Below are positions 21,132-28,708 of a stretch of DNA of 28,944 nucleotides, piece after piece; the stretch's first letter is position 1; every line of letters starts with the position of its first letter. The position numbers and the translations under genes are program-made. The stretch is from positions 1-28,944 of the IMG/VR virus record IMGVR_UViG_3300036851_000752; one strand, written 5' to 3'. Below the pieces are notes generated by a model. That model saw nothing but the letters and a program-made list of their open reading frames with translations, was not told where the DNA came from and made no database searches. This DNA comes from a virus.

Positions 21132-22396
21132 CCTGCACCTGCGAGGGCGGCACGCCCCAGGCCCCGTGTCGCATCTGCTCGGCGCCGACCATGGCCCCGG
21201 TGCTGTGCATGGGCGACATGCCCCTGGCCAACGCCCTGCGCTCGCCGGCCGACGTCGACGAGGAACGGCGCTACCCGCTGCACCTGCAGCTATGCACCCG
21301 CTGCGCGACGGTACAGGTGGCCGAGTCGGTGGACCCGGACCTGCTGTTCGGGCACACCTACGCCTACCACAGCAGCGTGAACCGGCCCTACGTGGCCCAG
21401 TGCCACGCCGTGGTGGACCGGCTGGTGGACCGCATGGGCCTGGGGCCCGGTGACGTGGTGCTCGAGGTGGGGAGCAACGACGGGTACCTCCTGGACCGCT
21501 ACGTGGAACGGGGCATGCGGGCGGTGGGGGTGGACCCCGCCAAGAACCTGGCGGAGTTGGCGGCGGCCAAGGGCATCGAAGCGTGGCAGGGCTTCTTCGG
21601 TGCCGACGTGCCCGAGGCGTTGGACATCGACGGCCGGGTGCGGGTGGTGCACGCCAACAACGTGTTGGCCCACGTTCCCGACTTCCACGACGTGCTGGCC
21701 GGGGTCGCAGCAGCCCTGGCCACCGACGGCGTGGCTGTGGTGGAGACCCCGTACGTGGCCCACCTCATGGTGAGCACCCAGTACGACACCGTGTATTCGG
21801 AGCACCTGTACTACTGGTCGGCGCTGGCGTTCACCCGGGCCGTGCGCGCCGCCGGGCTGGCCGTGGTGGACGTGGAACGTCTGCCCAGCCACTGCGGCAG
21901 CCTGCGCCTGTGGGTCATGCACCAGGGAGCGGGGCAACCCACCGAGCGCCTGGCCGAGCTCCTGACCACCGAGCGCCAGCGAGGCATGGACGCCCTGCCC
22001 TTCTACGAGACGTTCGCCAGCCGAGTGGAGATCCTGCGAGGCCGCCTACGGAAGGTGCTGGGCGAGCTGGCGGCTGGCGGCGTGGTGGACGCCTACGGCG
22101 CCGCGGCCAAGGGCACCGTGCTGCTGAACGCCCTGGGCCTGGTACCCGGCACGGTGCGGCGGGTGTACGACAACACCTCCTACAAGCAGGGCCTGCTGAT
22201 GCCGGGCGTGGGGGTGCCGATCGTGGCGCCCGAGGAGCTGGCGGTGGATCCGCCGGCGGTGGTGCTGCTGCTGGCCTGGAACTTCGCCGACGCCATCATG
22301 GCCCAGCACCCGGAGTACCTGGCCAACGGCGGAGCGTGGTTGATCCCCAACCCGTACCCCCGCCTGGTGACCGCCAACGGAGAGCAGGCCCTTTGA
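21128..22396 (+). CDS. SAM-dependent C-methyltransferase of the sugar-modifying type
   Basis: ATG 21128 gives 422 residues, the normal length for NDP-hexose C-methyltransferases of the TylC3/NovU kind. A zinc-binding N-terminal domain has CRICSAPTMAPV and LCTRCATVQVAE, followed by the YHSS motif region. The methyltransferase domain has motif I VLEVGSNDGYLLD and later VVHANNVLAHVPD and VVETPYVAHLM, with TVYSEHLYYWS. The C-terminal domain has VVDAYGAAAKGTVLLNAL and IVAPEEL. Such enzymes methylate carbon 3 of a deoxy nucleotide sugar. Here it would modify a sugar later attached by the neighbouring transferases. The end overlaps the next start in TTGA. Confidence 0.85.
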   Translation: MTCTCEGGTPQAPCRICSAPTMAPVLCMGDMPLANALRSPADVDEERRYPLHLQLCTRCATVQVAESVDPDLLFGHTYAYHSSVNRPYVAQCHAVVDRLVDRMGLGPGDVVLEVGSNDGYLLDRYVERGMRAVGVDPAKNLAELAAAKGIEAWQGFFGADVPEALDIDGRVRVVHANNVLAHVPDFHDVLAGVAAALATDGVAVVETPYVAHLMVSTQYDTVYSEHLYYWSALAFTRAVRAAGLAVVDVERLPSHCGSLRLWVMHQGAGQPTERLAELLTTERQRGMDALPFYETFASRVEILRGRLRKVLGELAAGGVVDAYGAAAKGTVLLNALGLVPGTVRRVYDNTSYKQGLLMPGVGVPIVAPEELAVDPPAVVLLLAWNFADAIMAQHPEYLANGGAWLIPNPYPRLVTANGEQAL

Positions 22397-23100
22397 CCGA
22401 CGACTGGCTTGAAGACCTGGCGGCAGGCTATCCACGAGCTGCCGACCTGGCGCCAAGAGCACGAGATATCGTGAATGACTACCACAGGCTCTACTACAAC
22501 ACGGAGCGCCACGCCCAGACCCGGTGGTTCGGCCACGAGGTGTGGAAGTACCCCACCGACCTGCTGATGTACGTCGAGGCGGTGCACGACCTGCGCCCGG
22601 CGGTCATTGTTGAGTCGGGCGCGTATCGCGGGGGCAGTGCGCTGTTCTTCGCCCACCTGTGCCAGCTGGCCGACCACGGCCGGGTGCTGTCCATCGACGT
22701 CCGCGACTGGGGCCTGGACGAGCGGGGCCAGCCCCTGCCCACGCACCCCCGGTTGACGTACCTGCTGCGGGAGGGCGGCAGCACCGACCCCGCCGTGGTG
22801 GCCGAGGTGGCGGCCTTCATCAACGGCGACGCCCCGGTGATGGTTGTGCTCGACAGCGACCACACCGCGGATCACGTCTACGCCGAGCTCGAGGCGTACG
22901 GCCCCCTGGTGACGTCGGGCAGCCTGCTGGTGGTGGAGGACACCAACCTGGGCGGCAACCCGGTGCTGCCGGGGTGGGGCCCGTCGCCGGCCGATGCGGT
23001 AGCCAAGTGGCTGCCCGAGCACCCCGAGTTCAACCGGGACCCGTCGTTCGAGCGGCTGTTGCTGACGGCGAATCCAGGGGGGTGGCTCAAAAAGTCATGA
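22393..23100 (+). CDS. CmcI/rhamnosyl O-methyltransferase-like protein
   Basis: TTG 22393 overlaps the previous stop (TTGA), giving 235 residues. Recognisable parts are YYNTERHAQTRWFGHEVWKYP, PAVIVESGAYRGGSALFFA (SAM-binding loop), GRVLSIDVRDW, VMVVLDSDHTADHVYAEL and LLVVEDTNLGG. This is the family of cephalosporin hydroxylase CmcI and rhamnosyl O-methyltransferases, metal-dependent SAM enzymes with aspartates in the LDSDH and EDTN segments. With the C-methyltransferase upstream it suggests that a methylated sugar is made or finished by the phage. It ends overlapping the GT2 gene in ATGA. Confidence 0.82.
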   Translation: MTDDWLEDLAAGYPRAADLAPRARDIVNDYHRLYYNTERHAQTRWFGHEVWKYPTDLLMYVEAVHDLRPAVIVESGAYRGGSALFFAHLCQLADHGRVLSIDVRDWGLDERGQPLPTHPRLTYLLREGGSTDPAVVAEVAAFINGDAPVMVVLDSDHTADHVYAELEAYGPLVTSGSLLVVEDTNLGGNPVLPGWGPSPADAVAKWLPEHPEFNRDPSFERLLLTANPGGWLKKS

Positions 23101-23876
23101 GCACCGTCGTGGTGGTGCCGGTGCTGCACCCCGCCGCGCTGCGGCCGTGCGTCGAGACGATGCACCCCGAGCTGCTCGAGCGGCTGCTCATCATCGACAA
23201 CAGCCAGCGCGGCGTGGGGCACCGGGCACCAGGGCGGGTGTACCGGCCCGAGCACCACGGTCACCCGGGCGGCTACCGGCCGGCCTACAACCTGGGGGTG
23301 GCGCGGTCGATGAACGTCGCCGCTGACACCGGTGCCGACGTGGTGGTGTGGGTGTCGACATCGGTTCGGTTCGGGCCCGCAGGCGGAAGGGACCTGATCG
23401 CCGCGGCCGAAGCGTCCGACCTGGGGATGATGGCGGCCACCTGCAAGCTGCACGCCTTCGCCATCACCCGCCGGGGGTTCGACCTGGCCGGCCGGTGGGA
23501 CGCGAACCTGTTCCCGGCCTACTACGAGGACACCGATTGGCGCCGACGTCTGCACCTGGCGTGGACGCAGCCCAGCCCGGGCGACCCCGTGCCCCAGCAT
23601 CCCGACGTCGAGCGGGGCATGGCGCTGCCCGAGGTGGACGTGGATGTGGTGCAAGTACGCGATGGCCACGGCTACGACGTGCTGCGCGAGGCCAACCCCG
23701 GCCGGGTGGCGATCAACTTCGAGGCGCTGCAGGCGTACTATGCGCGCAAGTGGCATGGCCTTCCGGGGGCCGAGACCACCATCTATCCATTCGGCGACCC
23801 CTCTTTGCCGTTGGACTACTGGCCTCCATGTACCCGCAAAGAGTTGATCGACCGGTACGGGCTGGGCTTGGCTTGA
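23097..23876 (+). CDS. GT2-like glycosyltransferase without a normal DxD motif
   Basis: ATG 23097 gives 259 residues. The N-terminal Rossmann strand is STVVVVPVLHPAAL, with LLIIDNSQRG and HPGGYRPAYNLGVARSM, which match the nucleotide-binding part of GT-A family 2 enzymes. At the position where a DxD metal motif is expected the sequence is VVVWVSTSVRFGPAGG, so the acidic residues are missing. The later FPAYYEDTDWRRRLHLAW supplies the usual ED motif. It could be an active enzyme with an altered donor site or a degenerate one. It is the last gene of the coupled run; a 52-base gap follows, with a short hairpin at 23903-23916. Confidence 0.78.
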   Translation: MSTVVVVPVLHPAALRPCVETMHPELLERLLIIDNSQRGVGHRAPGRVYRPEHHGHPGGYRPAYNLGVARSMNVAADTGADVVVWVSTSVRFGPAGGRDLIAAAEASDLGMMAATCKLHAFAITRRGFDLAGRWDANLFPAYYEDTDWRRRLHLAWTQPSPGDPVPQHPDVERGMALPEVDVDVVQVRDGHGYDVLREANPGRVAINFEALQAYYARKWHGLPGAETTIYPFGDPSLPLDYWPPCTRKELIDRYGLGLA

Positions 23877-23928
23877 AGCTCGACAGACCATCCCCCTAGA
23901 GCGTGCGTCGGCGCACCAGCATCACCCG

Positions 23929-24963
23929 ATGCGCACGGGCCTCATAGCACGCGCCGACAATCGCGGGTTGGGCGTGCTCTTGTGGGAGGCGTACCGGCAC
24001 CTGGAGCCCGACCGGACGCTGGTCGTGCGCGAGCCGGGCGCCGAGGCCAAGGGCTTCACCCCCCACCTCGACCGCTACCCCGGCGGGACCGTCGTGACCG
24101 TCGACCCGGCGACCGGCCGGCTCCCCGAGGAGGTGGTCCGTCCCTGGCTGCGCGGGCTCGACGTGGTCTACACGGCCGAGACGCCCTACGACTTCCGGCT
24201 CTACGAGTGGTGCCGGGAACTCCGCGTCAGGACCGTGTGCCACGCCATGCCCGAGTTCTGGCGGCACGAGCTGGAGCGCGGCCTCCCGCGGCCCGACGTC
24301 GCCTGGCTGCCGACGACCTGGCGGGCGGGGCTGATCCCGGACGCCCGCCTCGTGCCCGTGCCCGTGGCCCTCGACCGCCTCGCGACGCGGGTCCGGCGGG
24401 AGCCGGTGTTCCTGCACCCCGTCGGCCACCGCACGGCGGCGGACCGCGCCGGCACGACGTCGGTGGCCCGGGCCCTGCGCCTGGTGCACGCCCCCTGCCG
24501 CGTCGTGGTCGCCACGCAGGACCCCGAGGCCTCCCGCTTCCGCGGCCTGGCGCGGGGGGTCGACGTCGAGGTGCGGACCGGTGGCGTCGAGCACTGGTGG
24601 GACTCCTACGACGAGGCCTCGGTGCTCCTGCACCCCCGGCGCTTCGGGGGCCTGTCCCTCCCCGCCAACGAGGCGGCCGGCGCCGGGCTTGCCCTGGTGC
24701 TCCCCGACGTCGAGCCCAACCGCGAGACCTGGCCCGGGCTCTACGTTCCGGCCCGGCCCCATGGCACGCTGCGGGCGCCCGGTGGCGAGGTCACCGTCTA
24801 TGACACGAACGCACCGGCCCTTGCCCGCGCCATCGACCGGCTGGCCTCCTCGCCAGATGCGGTCGCGGACCTGTCGGCCGCGTCGCTCGCTTGGGCTCAG
24901 GAGCACTCGTGGGAGGCTCTCCTGCCGGTGTACCTCGACGAGCTGGACCGGGCCTGCTCTTGA
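23929..24963 (+). CDS. GT-B glycosyltransferase
   Basis: ATG 23929 gives 344 residues. The N-terminus MRTGLIARADNRGLGVLLWEAYRHLEP matches a phage glycosyltransferase type I recognise from actinophages (GLIARAD-x-x-GLG-x-x-x-WE). The C-terminal domain has VFLHPVGHRTAADRAG, VVVATQDPEASRF and the donor-binding segment SVLLHPRRFGGLSLPANEAAGAGLALVLPD, in which E is the expected nucleotide-sugar ligand of GT4-like enzymes. Codon bias is as strong as in the structural genes, unlike an acquired recent insertion. It probably acts with the neighbouring transferases on a virion glycan. The stop overlaps the next gene in TTGA. Confidence 0.82.
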   Translation: MRTGLIARADNRGLGVLLWEAYRHLEPDRTLVVREPGAEAKGFTPHLDRYPGGTVVTVDPATGRLPEEVVRPWLRGLDVVYTAETPYDFRLYEWCRELRVRTVCHAMPEFWRHELERGLPRPDVAWLPTTWRAGLIPDARLVPVPVALDRLATRVRREPVFLHPVGHRTAADRAGTTSVARALRLVHAPCRVVVATQDPEASRFRGLARGVDVEVRTGGVEHWWDSYDEASVLLHPRRFGGLSLPANEAAGAGLALVLPDVEPNRETWPGLYVPARPHGTLRAPGGEVTVYDTNAPALARAIDRLASSPDAVADLSAASLAWAQEHSWEALLPVYLDELDRACS

Positions 24964-25115
24964 ACCGGTGGAGGTGCCCTGAGTGCGGCGACGAGATGCC
25001 GGAGGGCTTGGTCACCCGGCTGGACCATGAGCGCCTATGCGGCTTCCTCGCTGCCTTCGCCGCCAACGAGGTCGAGCACCTCCTCGCCGAGCTGGGCATG
25101 GAGGCCGACCGTTGA
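24960..25115 (+). CDS. tiny zinc-ribbon-like protein
   Basis: TTG 24960 overlaps the transferase stop (TTGA) and gives 51 residues. The N-terminus is NRWRCPECGDEMPEGLV, with a CxxC, then a His and Cys at LDHERLCGFL, so a C2HC-type zinc site is possible. The rest is a helix, AAFAANEVEHLLAELGMEADR. The TTGA overlaps on both sides (24960 and 25112) make it part of the coupled cluster and support its reality despite the short length. Function unknown. Confidence 0.65.
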   Translation: MNRWRCPECGDEMPEGLVTRLDHERLCGFLAAFAANEVEHLLAELGMEADR

Positions 25116-26131
25116 AGGTCGATGCGTACTCCAGCTACCCGCATTATTGGGCTCACCTTGAACCCATATGGGAGGCGCTCCCTGAGGCCATCCGGGGCAC
25201 GGCCTACTCGCCCGGGCGCAAGACAGACTGGTGGGGGCCGCGCTGGCCGGGCCGGTCCGCAGAGACGAACCCGGTTCTGGTGGCCGCCTACTCGGACTAC
25301 GTGAAGGCCGCCCGACGCCCGGTGTTCTACGTAGAACATGGGGCCGGCCAGTCCTACAGCCAGGACGCGCGCTCGGTGGGCAATCCCAGCTACAGCGGGG
25401 GCCGTGGCCTCGACCGCGTCGCCCTGTTCGTCTGCCCGAACGCAGCGGTGGCCGGGCGATGGAGTGAGGCGTACCCGGAGACGCCGGCGGTGGTCGTGGG
25501 CTGTCCTAAACTCGACCGTTGGCACGGTGATGGGCGTGCGGCCGCGTGTAGGACCCGGCGAACTGCCGCACCCGACCAAGGATCGGGCGCCCTCACCGTC
25601 GCCATCACCTTCCACTGGCACCTCTCCCTCAACGAGGAGACCCGCAGCGCTTGGCCCTACTACGACGCCGCGCTCCCCGGCTTGGTGGCCGCAGCCGCCG
25701 AACGGGGTTGGCGCATCCTCGGCCACGGCCACCCACGGCTGTACGGGAGCATCGTGCGCCGGTGGCGCGCCCTCGCCGTCGACCACACGCCGAACCTCGC
25801 GGACGTGTTCGACCAGGCTGACGTCCTGGTCGGGGACAACACTTCATCTCTGCCGGAGTTCGCCAGCCTCGGTCGCCCGGTGGTCTGGCTCTCGGCGCCT
25901 TGGTATCGCAGGGACGTCGAGCATGGAGGACGGTTCTGGCGGTGGCCCCAAGGCCAGGTCCACGTCGAGCACCCGGCCGACCTCGTCGCCGGCATCGAGG
26001 AGGCGCTGGTGGACCGCGAGGAGGTGGCAGCGGCACGGAGGGCAATGGTGCAGACTGTCTACGCGCAGACCGATGGTCACGCCGCCGAGCGGGCGGCAGC
26101 GGCCATCGTCGAGAGGCTGGAGGCCATGTGA
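25112..26131 (+). CDS. CDP-glycerol glycerophosphotransferase-like glycosyltransferase
   Basis: TTG 25112 (TTGA overlap) gives 339 residues. The N-terminal half has VDAYSSYPHYWAHLEPIWEAL and FYVEHGAGQSYS, then VALFVCPNAAVAGRW and VVVGCPKLDRW. The C-terminal half has VAITFHWHLSLNEET, WRILGHGHPRLYG and the block LADVFDQADVLVGDNTSSLPEFASLGRPVVWL, with SS...E as the donor-phosphate binding motif. This arrangement is that of the CDP-glycerol glycerophosphotransferase superfamily, enzymes that build teichoic-acid-like polymers, and of related GT-B sugar transferases. It may add a glycerol-phosphate or sugar unit to a virion glycan or modify host surface polymer. The end overlaps the next gene in GTGA. 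Confidence 0.75.
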   Translation: MKVDAYSSYPHYWAHLEPIWEALPEAIRGTAYSPGRKTDWWGPRWPGRSAETNPVLVAAYSDYVKAARRPVFYVEHGAGQSYSQDARSVGNPSYSGGRGLDRVALFVCPNAAVAGRWSEAYPETPAVVVGCPKLDRWHGDGRAAACRTRRTAAPDQGSGALTVAITFHWHLSLNEETRSAWPYYDAALPGLVAAAAERGWRILGHGHPRLYGSIVRRWRALAVDHTPNLADVFDQADVLVGDNTSSLPEFASLGRPVVWLSAPWYRRDVEHGGRFWRWPQGQVHVEHPADLVAGIEEALVDREEVAAARRAMVQTVYAQTDGHAAERAAAAIVERLEAM

Positions 26132-26688
26132 GCGACCCGTTTCGCCCGACGAGAAGACGACAAGGCAGCGAGCGCAGGTCCGACGTCGACACCATCGCCG
26201 ACCGCCTCCGCGTCTTCGGTGCCTCGACCGAGGAGGTCATCGAGTTCCGCCAGGCATGGGCCACCGGCAACGGCGACCGCGAACGCCTGCACGAGCTGGT
26301 GACGATGGACGACACCACCCTGCGCCGGATGCTCTCGGCCGCCCGCGGCGACGACCCGGACAACGACCGGCCCGTGGCCATCGACCAGGCCCCGCAGGCG
26401 ACCGTCATGGGCGTCGTCGGCGGGGCCCCTCAGGGCCCTTCTGCGGCCCCGGAACCCCTCGGGGCGCCCCAGCCAGGGGAGGGGGCGGCCGAGGGCTCAG
26501 AAGGGCGTCCAGGGGCCGATGTCGCGCTCCCGCCGCTCGGGTGGAGCGTGCCCAACCTGCTCGGGTGGGTCAACGGCGACCCGGTGCGGGCCCGGGCGCT
26601 GCTGGACGCCGAGCTGGCCCGGGCCGGCGACGCCCGCAAGAGCCTGGTCGGACGGCTCGAGGCGCTGGTCGATGCCGCCGCCGGCTGA
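26128..26688 (+). CDS. conserved actinophage hypothetical protein, probable structural or assembly role
   Basis: GTG 26128 gives 186 residues. The N-terminal third has TIADRLRVFGASTEEVIEFRQAW and LVTMDDTTLRRMLSAARGD; a Pro/Gly/Ala-rich linker of about 60 residues follows; the C-terminus is VPNLLGWVNGDPVRARALLDAELA with KSLVGRLEALV. I recognise this two-part pattern, ending in a W-x-x-DP-x-RA motif and an R-LE-x-L end, from hypothetical proteins beside the connector genes of other actinophages. The linker DNA is full of GGGCCCC-type words. It returns the map from glycan genes to morphogenesis. Its last 17 bases overlap the next HNH gene. Confidence 0.7.
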   Translation: MSDPFRPTRRRQGSERRSDVDTIADRLRVFGASTEEVIEFRQAWATGNGDRERLHELVTMDDTTLRRMLSAARGDDPDNDRPVAIDQAPQATVMGVVGGAPQGPSAAPEPLGAPQPGEGAAEGSEGRPGADVALPPLGWSVPNLLGWVNGDPVRARALLDAELARAGDARKSLVGRLEALVDAAAG

Positions 26689-27118
26689 CCGCCTTCTCCG
26701 CCGCGTGCTCGTCGACGAGGCCACAGGCTGTTGGCTCTGGCAGGGGGCCAAGGTTGGTGCCGGTTACGGGACGATCAAAGTCGACGGTCGAACGATCTTG
26801 ACCCACCGCCTCGCCTACGAGCTGTTCGTCGGCCCGATCCCGACAGCCCTTGAGCTCGACCACCTTTGCCGGGTGCCGGCGTGCGTGAACCCGGCCCACT
26901 TGGAGGCAGTGACCCACGCCGAGAATATGCGTCGTGGTCTCGCTGGTTTCGAGGACCCTGGCAAGTTCCAACGAGCGAAGACCCACTGCTCCGCCGGCCA
27001 CCCCTACGACGAGGCGAACACGCGGTTCAGCCGCATGAGGAATGGCAATCGCCAACGCAGGTGTGGTGCTTGCGAACGCGAACGTGACCGAGAACGTCGC
27101 CATCGGAGCGTGGCCTGA
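26672..27118 (+). CDS. HNH homing endonuclease, intact copy
   Basis: ATG 26672 lies inside the end of the previous gene and gives 148 residues. All family elements are in frame: ATGCWLWQGAKVGAGYGTI, HRLAYELFVGPIPTALELDHLC, RVPACVNPAHLEAVTHAENMRRG, and CSAGHPYDEANTRF with CGACERERDRERR. The DH of LELDHLC and the N of VNPAH are the catalytic core; four cysteines bind zinc. DNA from 26804 to 26880 is 75/77 identical to the broken gene at 11977-12053. Its first residues MPPPADRLL resemble the start of the downstream gene, MPPPPDRLF, so the element may have entered at the 5' end of that gene. The stop overlaps the next start in TGATG. Confidence 0.88.
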   Translation: MPPPADRLLRRVLVDEATGCWLWQGAKVGAGYGTIKVDGRTILTHRLAYELFVGPIPTALELDHLCRVPACVNPAHLEAVTHAENMRRGLAGFEDPGKFQRAKTHCSAGHPYDEANTRFSRMRNGNRQRRCGACERERDRERRHRSVA

Positions 27119-27621
27119 TGCCCCCGCCTCCCGACCGCCTGTTCGACCTGGCCGCCGCCGTCTTCGACGCCGTCGTCGACCACTTCGCGGCGGCGGGCGA
27201 GCCCCTGCCCGACCGGCGCTACATCGCCGACGGCCCCCCCTCGTGGGACTGCCAGCAGCTCACGGTCCACGTCGAGCGCACCTACGGCACGGAGGGCAAC
27301 GTAGCCGCCGAGGTCCTGGCGCCGGTGGCGTGCCTCGTGCTCCGCGGGGCCGTCGTCGCCGTCGAGATCGTGCGGTGCTGCCCGGTGGTGGACAGCTCGG
27401 GGGACGAGGTCATCATCCCGCCCGCCGCGGAGATCGAGGAGACGGCGCACCAGAAGCTGCGCGACGCCGTGCTGATGACCAACGCCATCGTGGCCGCCTA
27501 CCGCGCCGAGGCGCTGCCCGGCTGCCACGGCATCGCCATCGAGAACTGGGTCAACAGCGGGCCCCAGGGGGGCCTGACGGGGGGCGTCCTGCGGGTCAGG
27601 ATCGACCTGGCCGGTGGCTAG
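27118..27621 (+). CDS. probable tail terminator or head-tail connector protein
   Basis: ATG 27118 gives 167 residues. RRYIADGPPSWDCQQLTVHVERTYG resembles the beginning of actinophage tail-terminator or connector proteins, which have a RRY-x-x-G-x-x-x-WDCxQL pattern. A long strand region (ACLVLRGAVVAVEIVRCCPVV) and a helix (QKLRDAVLMTNAIVAAYRAEAL) follow, and strands at the C-terminus (GGLTGGVLRVRIDLAGG). The terminator forms the hexameric ring that caps the tail tube at the neck. Codon bias is very strong. The stop overlaps the next start by eight bases. The exact neck component cannot be fixed by eye. Confidence 0.65.
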   Translation: MPPPPDRLFDLAAAVFDAVVDHFAAAGEPLPDRRYIADGPPSWDCQQLTVHVERTYGTEGNVAAEVLAPVACLVLRGAVVAVEIVRCCPVVDSSGDEVIIPPAAEIEETAHQKLRDAVLMTNAIVAAYRAEALPGCHGIAIENWVNSGPQGGLTGGVLRVRIDLAGG

Positions 27622-28054
27622 CTCCGTCCGCGCCGACCCGGTGGCCGTGGCCGCCCTGCTGCACTCGCCGAACGGGCCCGTCTTCCGCCGGCTGTTCGAG
27701 GCGGCCGAGGTCGTCAAGCAGGGCGCCATCCGCCGGGTCGGCGTGAGCCAGCCCGACCCCGTGCCGCGTTCCTCGCCCCGCCGCCCGAACCACCTGCGCG
27801 ACCTGATCGTCAAGCGGATCAGGCCCGACGGGGCCGGGGGCTTCGTCGTGGAGGTGGGCGTCGAGGACCCCATCGCCCTGTTCCACCACGAGGGGACCGA
27901 GCCCCACGAGATCACGCCGACCAAGTCCCGGTTCCTCGTGTTCTTCTGGCCCCGCGCCGGCCGCGTCGTCTACCTCCGCCACGTCAACCACCCGGGCACC
28001 CGGCCGAATAGGTTCCTGACCGACTCGCTCGCCGACCTGAGAGGACTGTTCTGA
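27614..28054 (+). CDS. head-tail connector of the HK97 gp10-like type
   Basis: GTG 27614 overlaps the previous stop and gives 146 residues. A helical N-terminal part (FRRLFEAAEVVKQGAIRRVGV) is followed by HLRDLIVKRIRPDGAGGFVVEVGVEDPIALFHHEGTEPHEI, in which a strand pair leads to the characteristic YH/FHHEGT-x-PH motif of gp10-like neck proteins. FLVFFWPRAGRVVYLRHVNHPGTRPNRFLTDSL completes the pattern. These proteins bridge the adaptor ring and the tail. Start and stop overlaps with both neighbours indicate coupled translation. Confidence 0.8.
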   Translation: MASSVRADPVAVAALLHSPNGPVFRRLFEAAEVVKQGAIRRVGVSQPDPVPRSSPRRPNHLRDLIVKRIRPDGAGGFVVEVGVEDPIALFHHEGTEPHEITPTKSRFLVFFWPRAGRVVYLRHVNHPGTRPNRFLTDSLADLRGLF

Positions 28055-28413
28055 TGAGCACCGACAACAGCGTCCACCCCGCCCTCTACCGCAACTTCGA
28101 CCTCGACGCGGACCCCCCCGCCACCGGCCAGGGGCCGGTGTTCGACCTCGGGGGCGAGACGTTCCACTGCCTGCCCGAGCCGCCGGGGCTGATCTTCAAC
28201 CAGTGCGTCGCGGCCATCGACAAGGACCTGATGGTCCGAACCGACAGGGCGATCGAGTTCCTCGTGGGCTCGCTGGTGCCGGAGGACGAGGAGCGGTTCA
28301 CCGCCCTGCTCCTCGACAAGACACGGCTCGTGACCTCCCGCAAGCTCGGCGAGCTGTTCAGTTGGCTGATCGAGGCCTACACCGGCCGCCCTACGGTGCC
28401 GCCCTCCGCCTAA
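28054..28413 (+). CDS. tail assembly chaperone (lambda G-like)
   Basis: ATG 28054 gives 119 residues. The segments FDLGGETFHCLPEPPGLIFN and LVPEDEERFTALLLDKT, and the conserved end SRKLGELFSWLIEAYTGRPTVPPSA, match actinophage tail assembly chaperones, which coat the tape measure protein during tail growth. The gene is immediately followed in the -1 frame by a second coding region, as expected for the G/GT pair. It overlaps the connector gene in TGATG. The tape measure gene should lie to the right of the window. Confidence 0.82.
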   Translation: MSTDNSVHPALYRNFDLDADPPATGQGPVFDLGGETFHCLPEPPGLIFNQCVAAIDKDLMVRTDRAIEFLVGSLVPEDEERFTALLLDKTRLVTSRKLGELFSWLIEAYTGRPTVPPSA

Positions 28414-28676
28414 GCGGCTGGGCGGTCCTCCACTGGGGCTACGTCGAAGGCCGGTTCTCGCGGGAACACCTCGATTGGCGAAAGCTCGGGGCCAGGCGCC
28501 TGCTGAACGTTGTGGAGGCCTTGGTGGTCGAGCTAGAGGGGTGGGCGACGGTGCAGGCCTGGCTTGACACCACTCCGACCCTTCATGCCGAAGCGGCCGA
28601 TCCCGAGGCATGGGGGGCGTCATCCGAGGCTCAGGCCGGCCAACGCGCCATGATGGCGATAGTCGACAAGCTCTGA
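28392..28676 (+). CDS. downstream part of a frameshifted tail assembly chaperone (GT-like)
   Basis: The -1 frame relative to the G-like gene is open from before 28203 to TGA at 28674-28676. From about 28400 it has good coding character: GWAVLHWGYVEGRFSREHLDW, LLNVVEALVVELEGWATVQAW and GQRAMMAIVDKL, resembling the T part of actinophage chaperones. It has no good start of its own, so a programmed -1 (or +2) shift near the end of the G-like gene is inferred, producing a fused protein of about 206 residues. No classical XXXYYYZ heptamer is visible between 28321 and 28413, so the slip site is uncertain. Codon bias is weaker than in the G part. Confidence 0.65.
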   Translation, partial: YGAALRLSGWAVLHWGYVEGRFSREHLDWRKLGARRLLNVVEALVVELEGWATVQAWLDTTPTLHAEAADPEAWGASSEAQAGQRAMMAIVDKL

Positions 28677-28708
28677 GGAGGAGGCGGTAGTTGACAGTCG
28701 TGATCAGG

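Noticed and set aside
23877-23928. Terminator at the five-base hairpin 23903-23916
   Set aside because: The stem is only five pairs (GTGCG/CGCAC) and is not followed by a T-run, so there is no support for termination.
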